Positions 54,625 through 63,259 of a stretch of 64,000 nt of DNA are shown piece by piece. Made by a program: the position numbers and the translations under genes. Within the stretch, counting starts at the first letter, position 1, and each line of letters starts with the position of its first letter. Source of the DNA: Rhodoferax sp. U11-2br. Its GTDB lineage: Bacteria; Pseudomonadota; Gammaproteobacteria; Burkholderiales; Burkholderiaceae_C. The notes under the pieces were generated by a model. It did not search any database. It was not told where the DNA came from and saw only the letters and a list, made by a program, of their open reading frames with translations. Location of the stretch: assembly GCF_018619435.1 (NCBI RefSeq), contig NZ_JAHFZF010000005.1:1-64000 (forward strand), given 5' to 3'.

Positions 54625-56511
54625 ATGAAATTGATTGCTTCTTGTGTGCGCCGTGGCGCACCCGTGCGCCTGTGTGCGTCCGCTTTGGCTGTTTTGGTGG
54701 CTTCCCCGGTGCTGGCGCAAAGCCAGGCGCAAGGGACTTTGGATGAGGTGGTGGTGACGGCCACCCGGGTGGCGGTACCGGTCACGGATGTGATTGCCGA
54801 CGTGTCGATCATTGATCGCCAAGAGCTTGATTTGGCTGGCCAAAGCAGTTTGAAAGATGTGTTGGCGTTCCAGCCTGGTGTGCAGATAACCAGCAGCGGT
54901 GGGTACCGCTCCGCAACCGGCGTATTCTTGCGTGGAGCCAGCTCGTCACAAGCGATTGTGTTGATTGACGGTGTTCGGGTCGGGTCCGCCACCTTGGGCA
55001 CGGCGGCCTTTGAGAACATGCCACTCGATCGGATCGAGCGTATCGAGATCTTGCGTGGCGCCGCCTCGGCTTTGTACGGCCCGGATGCGGTGGGTGGGGT
55101 AATCCAGATATTTACCCGCGAGCCAGAAGACGGCTTTCATGCGACGGCGAGTGTGGGTGCCGGCTCGGATGGTCAGCGTCAGGCCAGTGCCTCCCTTCGT
55201 GGGCGTGATGGGGCCATAGGCTACAGCTTGGGCTTGTCCAAGGAAAAGGCAACGGGCATCACTTTGACCAATAGCCCTGTTGCCAGCAGCTACAACCCAG
55301 ACAAGGACAGTTTTGAGGTGTCCAGTGTGGATGCCAAGTTCTCGGCCCAGCTTTCCAAGCAACACCTGCTGAGCTTGAGCTTGATGCACAGCGAGATGGA
55401 CTACCAGTTTGATGGCACCTCATCCACCAACCCCTTGGGTTTGACAAAACTGACTACCGACGCTTGGACCAGGCCGGTGCTGAATCTGGCTAGCCTGAAA
55501 TGGGATGCCCAGTGGGCACCCGATTGGAAGTCCAGCCTGACTTTGGCCAGCAGTGACGATGAGTCGGTGAATGACTATTACCGCTACAGCGATGGTGCCC
55601 TGAACGGCAGTAGCAGGTACGACACCCATCGCACACAAGCCAGCTGGCAAAACGACATCAACCTGGGCGCCGACGTGTTGACGGTGCTGCTGGAAACCCG
55701 CTCGGAAGAGGTGGAGAGTTCTACCAATTACACGGTGAAGAAGCGTGACATCAACAGCGGCATGCTCTCTTATGCGCTCAATCAGGCCAACTGGAACGCC
55801 TTGGCCGTGGTGCGCCACGATGACAACTCCCAGTTTGGCGGTTTTGACAACTGGGCGTTCTCGGGGGGCTACAAACTCAGCTCGAACTGGCGTGCAGTGG
55901 CCAGCCTGGGCACCAGTTTTCAGGCGCCGACTTTTAACCAGCTGTATTACCCCGGGTATGGTTCAACGACGGTGACCCCGCAGCGCAACCGTGCCAGCGA
56001 GCTGGGTTTGAAATACCAACAAGGCAGTTTGTCGGCAGGTGTTGTGGCCTACCACAACGAGGTCAAAGGTTTTATTGATCCCGCAACCAACACGCAAAGC
56101 AGCCTTGCGGTGCTGCGTGGTGTCACTTTGAGTTTGCAGAATCAGGTGGGAGACACCCGTTATGCAGTGTCATATGACTATGCTGACCCGTATGCCCAAC
56201 CCAGTGCTTTGCGCCTGGTGCGTGTGGCGCGCAATGTGTTGAACTTCAATGTGAACCACCGCATGGGTGCCGTGAGTGTGTTTGGTGAACTCAAGCTTTC
56301 CAGCGACCGCGTGGATAACAACTTGACGTTTACCGGTCGTGATGTGTTGGCAGGTTACAGCCTGCTCAATGTCGGCGCCACCTGGAAAATCAACAAGGAC
56401 CTGAGCTTGTTGGCACGTATCAACAACCTGACCGACGCCAACTATGTGTTGTCCAATGGTTATGCCATGCCCGGCCGCAATGCGTTTGTTTCCTTGTCCT
56501 GGGCGATATAA
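54625..56511 (+). CDS. btuB: TonB-dependent vitamin B12 receptor
   Basis: A 628-residue outer-membrane receptor. The signal peptide ends near SPVLAQ, the TonB box is LDEVVVTATRV, and the plug domain contains GVFLRGASSSQAIVLIDGVR and ILRGAASALYGPDAVGGVIQ. A 22-strand barrel follows. The position behind a cobalamin riboswitch and before B12 genes makes the substrate assignment strong. The C-terminus is SLSWAI. Confidence 0.94.
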   Translation: MKLIASCVRRGAPVRLCASALAVLVASPVLAQSQAQGTLDEVVVTATRVAVPVTDVIADVSIIDRQELDLAGQSSLKDVLAFQPGVQITSSGGYRSATGVFLRGASSSQAIVLIDGVRVGSATLGTAAFENMPLDRIERIEILRGAASALYGPDAVGGVIQIFTREPEDGFHATASVGAGSDGQRQASASLRGRDGAIGYSLGLSKEKATGITLTNSPVASSYNPDKDSFEVSSVDAKFSAQLSKQHLLSLSLMHSEMDYQFDGTSSTNPLGLTKLTTDAWTRPVLNLASLKWDAQWAPDWKSSLTLASSDDESVNDYYRYSDGALNGSSRYDTHRTQASWQNDINLGADVLTVLLETRSEEVESSTNYTVKKRDINSGMLSYALNQANWNALAVVRHDDNSQFGGFDNWAFSGGYKLSSNWRAVASLGTSFQAPTFNQLYYPGYGSTTVTPQRNRASELGLKYQQGSLSAGVVAYHNEVKGFIDPATNTQSSLAVLRGVTLSLQNQVGDTRYAVSYDYADPYAQPSALRLVRVARNVLNFNVNHRMGAVSVFGELKLSSDRVDNNLTFTGRDVLAGYSLLNVGATWKINKDLSLLARINNLTDANYVLSNGYAMPGRNAFVSLSWAI

Positions 56512-56534
56512 GCTGATCTGAAACCTGCTCCACC

Positions 56535-57878
56535 ATGACCACTTGTCCCGCCATCCTCGTCGCCGCCCCTGCCTCCGGCCAGGGCAAAACCACCGTGGTG
56601 TCTGCTTTGGCACGCTTGCATGCGCGCCAGGGACGGCGGGTGCGGGTGTTCAAGTGTGGGCCGGACTTTCTGGACCCCTATTGGCACGCTCTGGCCAGTG
56701 GCGCGCCGGTCTACCAGCTCGACTTGTGGATCAACGGCGAGGCGGATTGCCGCGCCCGGCTGGCCGCTGCGGCGGCCGACGCCGACCTGATCATTGTGGA
56801 AGGTGTGATGGGCCTGTTTGACGGTGACCCCAGCGCGGCCGATCTGGCCCAGCGTTTTGGTCTGCCGGTGCTGGCAGTGATTGACGCGGGTTCGATGGCG
56901 GGCACCTTTGGTGCGCTGGCCTTTGGTCTGCAAAACTACCGCCCGGGCCTGCCCTGGGCTGGTGTGCTGGCCAACCGCGTGGCCAGTGAGCGCCATGCGC
57001 TGATGCTCAAAAGCAGCGTGCGCGATCCTGATCAATGGTTGGGCGCGGTGATGCGCAACACCGCCCTGCAACTGCCCGAGCGGCATCTGGGCCTGACCGT
57101 GGCGAGTGAGGTGGGTGACGCGTTGGAGCGGCTTGATGCCGCCGCAGATGCGTTGGAGGCCACGCCACTTGGGCAGATGACGCTGCAGGATGTGCAGCGC
57201 TGGCAGGTGGAGTTCACAGGCGCTGATGTGCCGCAGTCAGCCGCCCCGGTTGTCAAACCGCTGTCTGGGAAGACCATCGCGGTGGCACGTGACGCCGCGT
57301 TTTGTTTCATCTACGCCGCCAACCTGGATTGCCTGTCTGATCTGGGGGCCGAGCTGGTGTTTTTCTCACCGCTGGCAGACGCTGCGCTGCCCGACTGTGA
57401 CGCGTTGTGGATTCCTGGCGGTTACCCCGAGTTGCATGCTCAGACGATTGCGGCCAACACCGCGTTACGTGCCAGCCTGGCAGCCCACATCGCGGCGGGC
57501 AAACCGGTCTGGGCCGAATGTGGCGGCATGATGGCGCTGTTTGACACCCTGATCACCTCGGACGGCCAGCAGTTTGCGCAGTGGGGTCTGTTGCCCGGCA
57601 CCGTGACCATGCACAAACGGCTGGCCGCACTCGGGCCTCAGCAGTTGCGCCTGGGCAGTGGCACCCTGCGCGGACACACCTTCCATTACTCGACCACCGA
57701 AACCGCTTTGCAGCCGGTGGCCCGCACCGCCCGGCCCGATACCGACCCCTTGCCTGACACGGGTGAGGCGCTGTGGCAACTGGGTAGTGTGCGTGCCAGC
57801 TATTTCCATGCCTGGTTTGCCTCCTGCCCGGAAGCGACGGTAGAACTGTTTTCGCCGCCCGAAGGAGCAGTTTGGTGA
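56535..57878 (+). CDS. cobB: Cobyrinate a,c-diamide synthase
   Basis: A 447-residue ATP- and glutamine-dependent amidotransferase that amidates the a and c side chains of cobyrinic acid. The N-terminal P-loop is APASGQGKTTVV; the C-terminal class I glutaminase domain has AECGGMMALFDTL with the nucleophilic cysteine. It lies 23 bp after btuB and its stop overlaps the next gene. Early corrin-ring genes are not in the window. Confidence 0.94.
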   Translation: MTTCPAILVAAPASGQGKTTVVSALARLHARQGRRVRVFKCGPDFLDPYWHALASGAPVYQLDLWINGEADCRARLAAAAADADLIIVEGVMGLFDGDPSAADLAQRFGLPVLAVIDAGSMAGTFGALAFGLQNYRPGLPWAGVLANRVASERHALMLKSSVRDPDQWLGAVMRNTALQLPERHLGLTVASEVGDALERLDAAADALEATPLGQMTLQDVQRWQVEFTGADVPQSAAPVVKPLSGKTIAVARDAAFCFIYAANLDCLSDLGAELVFFSPLADAALPDCDALWIPGGYPELHAQTIAANTALRASLAAHIAAGKPVWAECGGMMALFDTLITSDGQQFAQWGLLPGTVTMHKRLAALGPQQLRLGSGTLRGHTFHYSTTETALQPVARTARPDTDPLPDTGEALWQLGSVRASYFHAWFASCPEATVELFSPPEGAVW

Positions 57879-58723
57879 CGGGTCAAGCTACGCTGGCTTC
57901 CCAGGCGCCCGCCTGGGCTCAAGCGCCGCTGGGTCCGCAGCGCATCGTCTGCCTGACCGAAGAAACAACCGAGTGGCTCTACCTGCTGGGGCAGGAACAC
58001 CGCATTGTGGGCATCTCGGGCTACACCGTGCGGCCAGCGCGGGCGCGCCAGGACAAGCCGCGTGTGAGCGCTTTCACCAGCGCCAAACTCGACAAGATTC
58101 TGGCGTTACAACCCGACTGCGTGCTGGGCTTTTCCGACATGCAGGCCGACATCGCCAGCAGCCTGGTGCGCGCCGGGGTGCAGGTCACCATCTTCAACCA
58201 GCGCAGTGTGGCGGGCATCCTGGACATGCTGTTTCAGCTGGCGGCGATGGTGGGTCAGGCTGAGCCGGGCCGTGGCTTGATGCAAAAAATGCAGCAGAAC
58301 CTGCTTGATACACAAGGGCTGGCGGCCAATTTGCCTCGCAGGCCTCGGGTGTTTTTTGAAGAGTGGGACGAACCGCACATCAGCGCCATCCAGTGGGTGT
58401 CCGAGCTGATGGGCATCGCGGGCGGTGACGACATCTTCCCTGAGTTGGCGGTTCAGTCATTGGGCAAACACCGCATCATTGCCGACGGTGCCGAGATCGT
58501 GTCGCGCAACCCCGACATCATCATCGGCTCCTGGTGTGGCAAGAAGTTTCGCCCCGATAACGTGGCGGCGCGTGTCGGCTGGAGCGAGGTGACGGCGGTC
58601 AAGACCGGGCAGTTGTTCGAGATCAAGTCGTGCGACATCCTGCAACCCGGCCCGGCCGCGCTGACCGATGGTGTGGCGCAGTTGCATCGCATCATGTCAA
58701 ACTGGAGCCGTCAGTATGGTTGA
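57875..58723 (+). CDS. Cobalamin-type substrate-binding protein without signal peptide
   Basis: A 282-residue BtuF/FepB-like helical-backbone binding protein (RIVCLTEETTEWLYLLGQEH, VFFEEWDEPHISAIQWVSEL). The start GTG 57875 overlaps the cobB stop and has GAAGGAG 7-8 bp upstream, so it is well fixed, yet the N-terminus (TGQATLASQAPAWAQ) is not a typical signal peptide. It may be a cytoplasmic corrinoid-handling protein, unlike the second binding protein of the operon at 59357. The ligand is inferred from context. Confidence 0.82.
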   Translation: MTGQATLASQAPAWAQAPLGPQRIVCLTEETTEWLYLLGQEHRIVGISGYTVRPARARQDKPRVSAFTSAKLDKILALQPDCVLGFSDMQADIASSLVRAGVQVTIFNQRSVAGILDMLFQLAAMVGQAEPGRGLMQKMQQNLLDTQGLAANLPRRPRVFFEEWDEPHISAIQWVSELMGIAGGDDIFPELAVQSLGKHRIIADGAEIVSRNPDIIIGSWCGKKFRPDNVAARVGWSEVTAVKTGQLFEIKSCDILQPGPAALTDGVAQLHRIMSNWSRQYG

Positions 58724-59360
58724 GACCTTTTCCATTGCCCGCAGCGAACTGATCCTGGGTGGTCAGAAAAGTGGCAAAAGCCGCCGCGCCGAGCTGCTCG
58801 CGCGAGACTGGCTGGTGCAGAGCGGTGAGCACCGCGCCGTGATGCTGGCCACCGCCCAGCCCTGGGACGAGGAAATGCGCCAGCGCATCCTGCGCCACCA
58901 GGCCGACCGGGCCGAGCGTGTGCCCGGCATGTCCACGGTGGAAGAACCCCTGAAACTGGCCGAAGCGATTGCGACCCACAGCCGTGCGGACACCCTGATC
59001 GTGGTCGACTGCCTGACCTTGTGGCTCACCAATACCATGATGCCCGCTGATGCCCCTCTGGCCACAGACACCGCCGTGGCCGAGGCCAGCCCGGCATCTG
59101 CCCAAATTTTTATGAGAAATAACCCTCAAGCCCTTAGCCATCAAGAGCAGGTAGCTCTTCTTTTGGAAGCGATCCGGCAGGCACCGGGTCCGCTGGTGCT
59201 GGTGGGCAACGAGATTGGTTTGGGGGTGATCCCGATGGGCCGCGAGGTGCGGGCCTTTGTGGATGCGCTGGGCCTGCTCAACCAGGCGGTGGCTGGAGTT
59301 TGCCAGCGCGTCACCCTGTTGGCGGCCGGTCTGCCCCTGACTTTGAAGGACGCTGCATGA
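58716..59360 (+). CDS. cobU: Bifunctional adenosylcobinamide kinase / adenosylcobinamide-phosphate guanylyltransferase
   Basis: 214 residues. It phosphorylates adenosylcobinamide and transfers GMP, preparing it for lower-ligand attachment. The P-loop is LILGGQKSGKSRRAE, VVDCLTLWLTN is the Walker B region and GNEIGLGVIPMG the guanylate site. The ATG overlaps the preceding gene by 8 bp. A stretch at 59106-59165 is a dispersed-repeat insertion between the Walker B and GNE blocks. Confidence 0.93.
   Translation: MVETFSIARSELILGGQKSGKSRRAELLARDWLVQSGEHRAVMLATAQPWDEEMRQRILRHQADRAERVPGMSTVEEPLKLAEAIATHSRADTLIVVDCLTLWLTNTMMPADAPLATDTAVAEASPASAQIFMRNNPQALSHQEQVALLLEAIRQAPGPLVLVGNEIGLGVIPMGREVRAFVDALGLLNQAVAGVCQRVTLLAAGLPLTLKDAA
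59106..59165. repeat. Short dispersed palindromic repeat (copy 7, inside cobU)
   Basis: Contains ATTTTTATGAGAAATAACC, CTCAAGCCCTTAGCCATCAA and GAGCAGGTAGCTCTTCTTTT. It follows the shared pattern and is in frame, forming a surface loop segment (FMRNNPQALSHQEQVALLLE). Confidence 0.5.
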
Positions 59361-60265
59361 TGTTGAAGTTTTGGCGCCGTGTCCCACACGGGCTGATGGG
59401 CCTGCTGGTGTTGGCCTGCTGCGGCCTGGGTGTGGCCCAGGCGTACGAGGTCACCGACGACCGGGGTGTGACGGTAAGTTTTGCCCAGCCGCCACAACGT
59501 GTGGTCAGCTTGCTGCCCTCGCTGGCTGAGACCGTGTGTGAGCTGGGCCAGTGCGCCCGTCTGGTGGGCGTGGACCGCTACTCCAATTACCCGGCCAGCC
59601 TGCAAAGCCTGCCGCAAGTCGGCGGTGGGCTGGACCCCAACATCGAGGCCATCGTCGCCCTGCGCCCGGATGTGGTGTTGATGGCTGTGTCCTCGCGCGC
59701 CAGTGAGCGCCTGCGTGCGCTGGGCCTCAAGGTGCTGGCCCTGGAGCCAAAAACCCATGCCGATGTGCAGCGTGTGGTGTTGAAACTGGGCGAGGTTCTG
59801 GCGGTGCCCGATGCTGCCAAAGTCTGGCGCGCCATCGATGCCGGGGTATCGGCGGCGGCCCAGTCGGTGCCGGCCTCGGCCAAAGGCACGCGGGTGTATT
59901 TTGAGGTCAACCAGGGGCCGTTTGCGGCTGGTGAGTCCTCGTTCATTGGTGAAACCCTGACCCGCCTGGGGGCGAAAAACATTGTGCCCGCCAAGCTCGG
60001 CCCGTTCCCCAAGCTCAACCCCGAGTTCATTGTGCGTGCCAACCCGGACCTGATCATGGTGGGTGCGCGCAACGCCGCAGGCCTGACGCAGCGCCCGGGC
60101 TGGCAAGGCATCCGTGCGGTGCGCGACAACCGGGTGTGTATTTTTGATGCCGAACAGGCCAACACCCTGGTGCGCCCGGGCCCGCGCATGGGGGAGGGCG
60201 CGCGGCTGATGGCGCAGTGTCTGAGTGACAAGGCGCCCAAGCAAGCGGCGGGGGCTAAGCGGTGA
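59357..60265 (+). CDS. btuF: Periplasmic cobalamin-binding protein
   Basis: A 302-residue exported binding protein. The signal sequence LMGLLVLACCGLGVAQA ends before YEVTDDRGVTVSFAQPPQRV, and RVVSLLPSLAETVCELG and GGGLDPNIEAIVALRPDVVL match the BtuF family. It delivers B12 to BtuCD. The ATG overlaps the cobU stop (ATGA) and the gene overlaps btuC by 4 bp. Confidence 0.92.
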   Translation: MMLKFWRRVPHGLMGLLVLACCGLGVAQAYEVTDDRGVTVSFAQPPQRVVSLLPSLAETVCELGQCARLVGVDRYSNYPASLQSLPQVGGGLDPNIEAIVALRPDVVLMAVSSRASERLRALGLKVLALEPKTHADVQRVVLKLGEVLAVPDAAKVWRAIDAGVSAAAQSVPASAKGTRVYFEVNQGPFAAGESSFIGETLTRLGAKNIVPAKLGPFPKLNPEFIVRANPDLIMVGARNAAGLTQRPGWQGIRAVRDNRVCIFDAEQANTLVRPGPRMGEGARLMAQCLSDKAPKQAAGAKR

Positions 60266-61341
60266 GGCAGGGCCGCATGTCGTTTCTGGTGGCGCTGTTG
60301 CTGCTGCTGAGCCTGGCGCTTTGTGTGCTGGGTGTGTGTGTGGGCAGCACCGGTTTTGAGAACCTGATCGGCCCGCTGCTGCACCCGGACATCGACCCGA
60401 CGGCCACCGCCATGGCGCAGCAGATTGTGGTCGACATCCGCCTGCCGCGCACCCTGGGTGCCTGGGCGGCCGGGGCCCTGCTGGGGCTGGCCGGGGCGGT
60501 GGCGCAGGGCCTGTTTCGCAACCCGCTGGCCGACCCGTATCTGCTGGGCAGCGCTTCCGGTGCCTCGCTGGGTGTGGCGCTGACCTTGGCGGTGCTGGGT
60601 GGCAGCGGCGGCATGTTGGCGGGCGCCAACATGATGAATGGTGGCGAGGTCAGCGCGTTTTCCGGCAGCCTGCTGGTGCGCCTGGGCCTCACCGGTGCCG
60701 CCTTCTGTGGTGCGGTGCTGGCGGTGCTGCTGACACTGGCCTTGTCGCGCGGCGTCCAGCACACGCTGCGGCTGCTGTTGGCCGGTGTGGTAGTTGGGGT
60801 GGTGCTGGGTGCGGCCACACAGATGCTGCTGCTGCTGTCGCCCGACTCGCTGCAGGCCATGCAGGCCTTCATGTTGGGCTCGACCGCGTTCATTGGCTGG
60901 GCCGCCTGTGCCCTGATGGCCGGGGTGTGGCTGCTGTGCGTGTTAGCGGGTGGTTTGTTGGGCCGTGTGCTCGATGGCCTGAGCCTGGGTGAAGCCACAG
61001 CCCACAGCCTGGGTTTGCCGCTGGGCAGCCTGCGCATCGCGCTGGTGGCTGTGCTAGCGCTGGCCACCGGCACCGCCGTGGCGCAAACCGGGCTGATCGC
61101 TTTTGTTGGCCTGGCCGCGCCCCATCTGGTGCGCTCGGTCATCAAAACCACCCATGGCCGCCTGATGCTGCTGGCCAGCCTGATGGGGGGCGTCTTGTTG
61201 CTGGCCGCAGACACCTTGGCGCGTTGGCTGATTGCGCCGCAGGAGTTGCCGGTCGGTGTTTTGACGGCGGTGCTGGGTGGCGGCTATTTGTTGTGGTTGA
61301 TGCGCCGCAACAGCGCTGGTTTTGCCGGAGGTGCCCAGTGA
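60262..61341 (+). CDS. btuC: Vitamin B12 ABC transporter permease
   Basis: A 359-residue FecCD-family inner-membrane permease with about ten helices. Family blocks include DIRLPRTLGAWAAGALLGLA, QGLFRNPLADPYLLGSASGA and GLIAFVGLAAPHLVR. The start is GTG overlapping the btuF stop (GTGA), and its own stop overlaps btuD the same way. Confidence 0.93.
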   Translation: MRQGRMSFLVALLLLLSLALCVLGVCVGSTGFENLIGPLLHPDIDPTATAMAQQIVVDIRLPRTLGAWAAGALLGLAGAVAQGLFRNPLADPYLLGSASGASLGVALTLAVLGGSGGMLAGANMMNGGEVSAFSGSLLVRLGLTGAAFCGAVLAVLLTLALSRGVQHTLRLLLAGVVVGVVLGAATQMLLLLSPDSLQAMQAFMLGSTAFIGWAACALMAGVWLLCVLAGGLLGRVLDGLSLGEATAHSLGLPLGSLRIALVAVLALATGTAVAQTGLIAFVGLAAPHLVRSVIKTTHGRLMLLASLMGGVLLLAADTLARWLIAPQELPVGVLTAVLGGGYLLWLMRRNSAGFAGGAQ

Positions 61342-62114
61342 CAAGTGCTGCATCTTCCATAGCTATTCAGGCAAGCAGCATCAGGGCAAACATCGGAAAT
61401 ACCGAGATACTGCACAACATCACGCTGGGTTTGCCACAAGGCCGCTGGACCAGCATCGTCGGCCCCAACGGCGCGGGCAAATCAACCCTGCTCAAGGTGC
61501 TGGCCGGGCTGATACCCCACAGCGGCACGGTGCAGCTGCTGGGGCACGATCTCCACAGTTTGGCTCACCGCACCCGCGCCCGGCAACTGGCCTGGCTCGG
61601 GCAAAACGAGTCCTCTGGCGACGATTTGACGGTGTGGGACGTGGCCCTGCTGGGCCGCCTGCCACACCAGGCCTGGCTGGCCGGGCCCAGCCCGCAGGAT
61701 CTGGCAGCGGCAGAAATCGCCCTGAAATCGACCCAGGCCTGGGACTGGCGCCATCGCAGCCTGGGCCAGCTCTCGGGTGGTGAACGCCAGCGGGTGCTGC
61801 TGGCGCGCGCGCTGGCGGTGCAGGCGCAGGTGCTGCTGATGGATGAACCGCTGGCCAATCTGGACCCGCCGCACCAGGCCGACTGGCTCGGTGTGGTGCG
61901 CTGCCTGCTGGAGACCGGTGTGACGGTGGTCAGTGTCCTGCACGAAATTTCCATGGCCTTGCACGCCTACGAGATGGTCATCATGGCCTGTGGGCGTATC
62001 ACCCACCAAGGCGCCTGTGCCAACCCAGAGACGCACCGTGCGCTGGAAGCCGTGTTTGACCACCGCCTCACCATTCACCCGCTGGCCAATCAGTGGGTGG
62101 CTTTACCGAATTAA
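61338..62114 (+). CDS. btuD: Vitamin B12 ABC transporter ATP-binding protein
   Basis: 258 residues. Walker A GPNGAGKST, signature LSGGERQRVLLARAL, Walker B VLLMDEPLANLD and the H-loop VSVLHEIS are all intact. The GTG start overlaps the btuC stop; the long upstream frame was rejected because it lies in btuC. It powers B12 import with BtuC and BtuF. Confidence 0.93.
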   Translation: MTSAASSIAIQASSIRANIGNTEILHNITLGLPQGRWTSIVGPNGAGKSTLLKVLAGLIPHSGTVQLLGHDLHSLAHRTRARQLAWLGQNESSGDDLTVWDVALLGRLPHQAWLAGPSPQDLAAAEIALKSTQAWDWRHRSLGQLSGGERQRVLLARALAVQAQVLLMDEPLANLDPPHQADWLGVVRCLLETGVTVVSVLHEISMALHAYEMVIMACGRITHQGACANPETHRALEAVFDHRLTIHPLANQWVALPN

Positions 62115-62118
62115 CACC

Positions 62119-62688
62119 ATGCAAACCGAAACACCCCCCACCGACAAGCGCTACGAAAAACCCGAGGGCGAACGCCGTGGCCTGGTCATCGTCAACACCG
62201 GTGACGGCAAAGGCAAAAGTACCGCCGCCTTTGGCCTGGCACTGCGCGCCCATGGCCGAGGCAAGGCCGTGAAGATTTTCCAGTTCATGAAAGTGCCCTC
62301 GGCGCGGTTTGGGGAACACCGCATGTTTGAGCAGCTCGGTATTCCGATTGAAGGCCTGGGCGATGGCTTCAGCTGGAAAAGCCAGGACCTGGAGCACTCG
62401 GCCCAGCTGGCACGTGACGGCTGGCTCAAAGCCAAAGCCGCCATCCTGAGCGCTGACTACTTCATGGTCACGCTCGACGAGATCACCTACCCGCTGATCT
62501 ACGGCTGGTTGCCTTTGGACGATGTGTTGCAGACGCTGCGCAGCCGTCCCAAGGATGTGACGGTGGTGCTGACCGGGCGGCGTTGCCCGCCTGAGATCAT
62601 TGCGCTGGCCGACACTGTGACCGAGATGACCCTGGTCAAACACGCGTTTCAGGCCGGTGTGCCGGCGCAGCGTGGGATTGAAGACTGA
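62119..62688 (+). CDS. cobO: Cob(I)yrinic acid a,c-diamide adenosyltransferase
   Basis: A 189-residue CobO/BtuR-type enzyme that adds the adenosyl ligand. The P-loop is VNTGDGKGKSTAAFGLALRA, with FQFMKVPSARFGEH and LDEITYPLIYGWL downstream. The start MQTETPPTDK lies 4 bp after btuD. It acts after reduction of imported corrinoids and before CobU. Confidence 0.95.
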   Translation: MQTETPPTDKRYEKPEGERRGLVIVNTGDGKGKSTAAFGLALRAHGRGKAVKIFQFMKVPSARFGEHRMFEQLGIPIEGLGDGFSWKSQDLEHSAQLARDGWLKAKAAILSADYFMVTLDEITYPLIYGWLPLDDVLQTLRSRPKDVTVVLTGRRCPPEIIALADTVTEMTLVKHAFQAGVPAQRGIED

Positions 62689-62739
62689 GCGACGACTGAA
62701 ACACAACAGGCGCTGCTTTTTCAACAGGACACAAACCTC

Positions 62740-63210
62740 ATGAACTACATCACCTGGTTCCTGGACCACGACCAAAAGCACCGCAGCATTGTGGACAGGC
62801 TCAAGCAGGATGGCTTGTCCTCTGAGCAGATCATGGATTACTTCGAGTTCAGCAACATGCTGGCCAAGGAGCCGGACTTTTGCCTGCTGTATGCCGAGGG
62901 CAAGAAGTGCCACAACATCGCCTACCTCAACTGCTACATGTGTGCCTGCCCGTTTTTCAGGTTCAACGACGAGGGTGTGCCCGACGGCGAGGGCATTCTG
63001 GTCAAAAGCCAGTGCGCCATCCACTCCACCAAGTCAGACCGTTTTGTCTACCAGGGTGTGGCGCATCTGGACTGCTCACGCTGCACCGTGCCCCACACCC
63101 GGACCTTCATCAAGAACAACTTCAACGAGGCCTGGCACGAGATGATGAAAAATTGTGCCCCACCCGAGCCAGACGCCCACGCGCATGACGTGGTTTCGGC
63201 GGCGCGGTAG
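62740..63210 (+). CDS. Cysteine-rich protein of unknown function
   Basis: 156 residues, family not recognised. Ten cysteines cluster between residues 47 and 142, including NCYMCACPFF, QCAIHS and LDCSRCTVPHT, a pattern that could bind an iron-sulphur cluster or zinc. The N-terminus (MNYITWFLDHDQKHRSIVDR) is helical; there is no signal peptide. It lies 51 bp after cobO and 49 bp before bioB in the same direction, so a link to corrinoid or radical-SAM chemistry is possible but unproven. Confidence 0.75.
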   Translation: MNYITWFLDHDQKHRSIVDRLKQDGLSSEQIMDYFEFSNMLAKEPDFCLLYAEGKKCHNIAYLNCYMCACPFFRFNDEGVPDGEGILVKSQCAIHSTKSDRFVYQGVAHLDCSRCTVPHTRTFIKNNFNEAWHEMMKNCAPPEPDAHAHDVVSAAR

Positions 63211-63259
63211 TGGCTTTGGCCCGTGACGGCTTTCTTTGAACAACTTTTTTGCAAATCCC

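Noticed and set aside
59141..60244. 367-codon open frame antisense to cobU/btuF
   Set aside because: Spans two real overlapping genes and lacks any motif.
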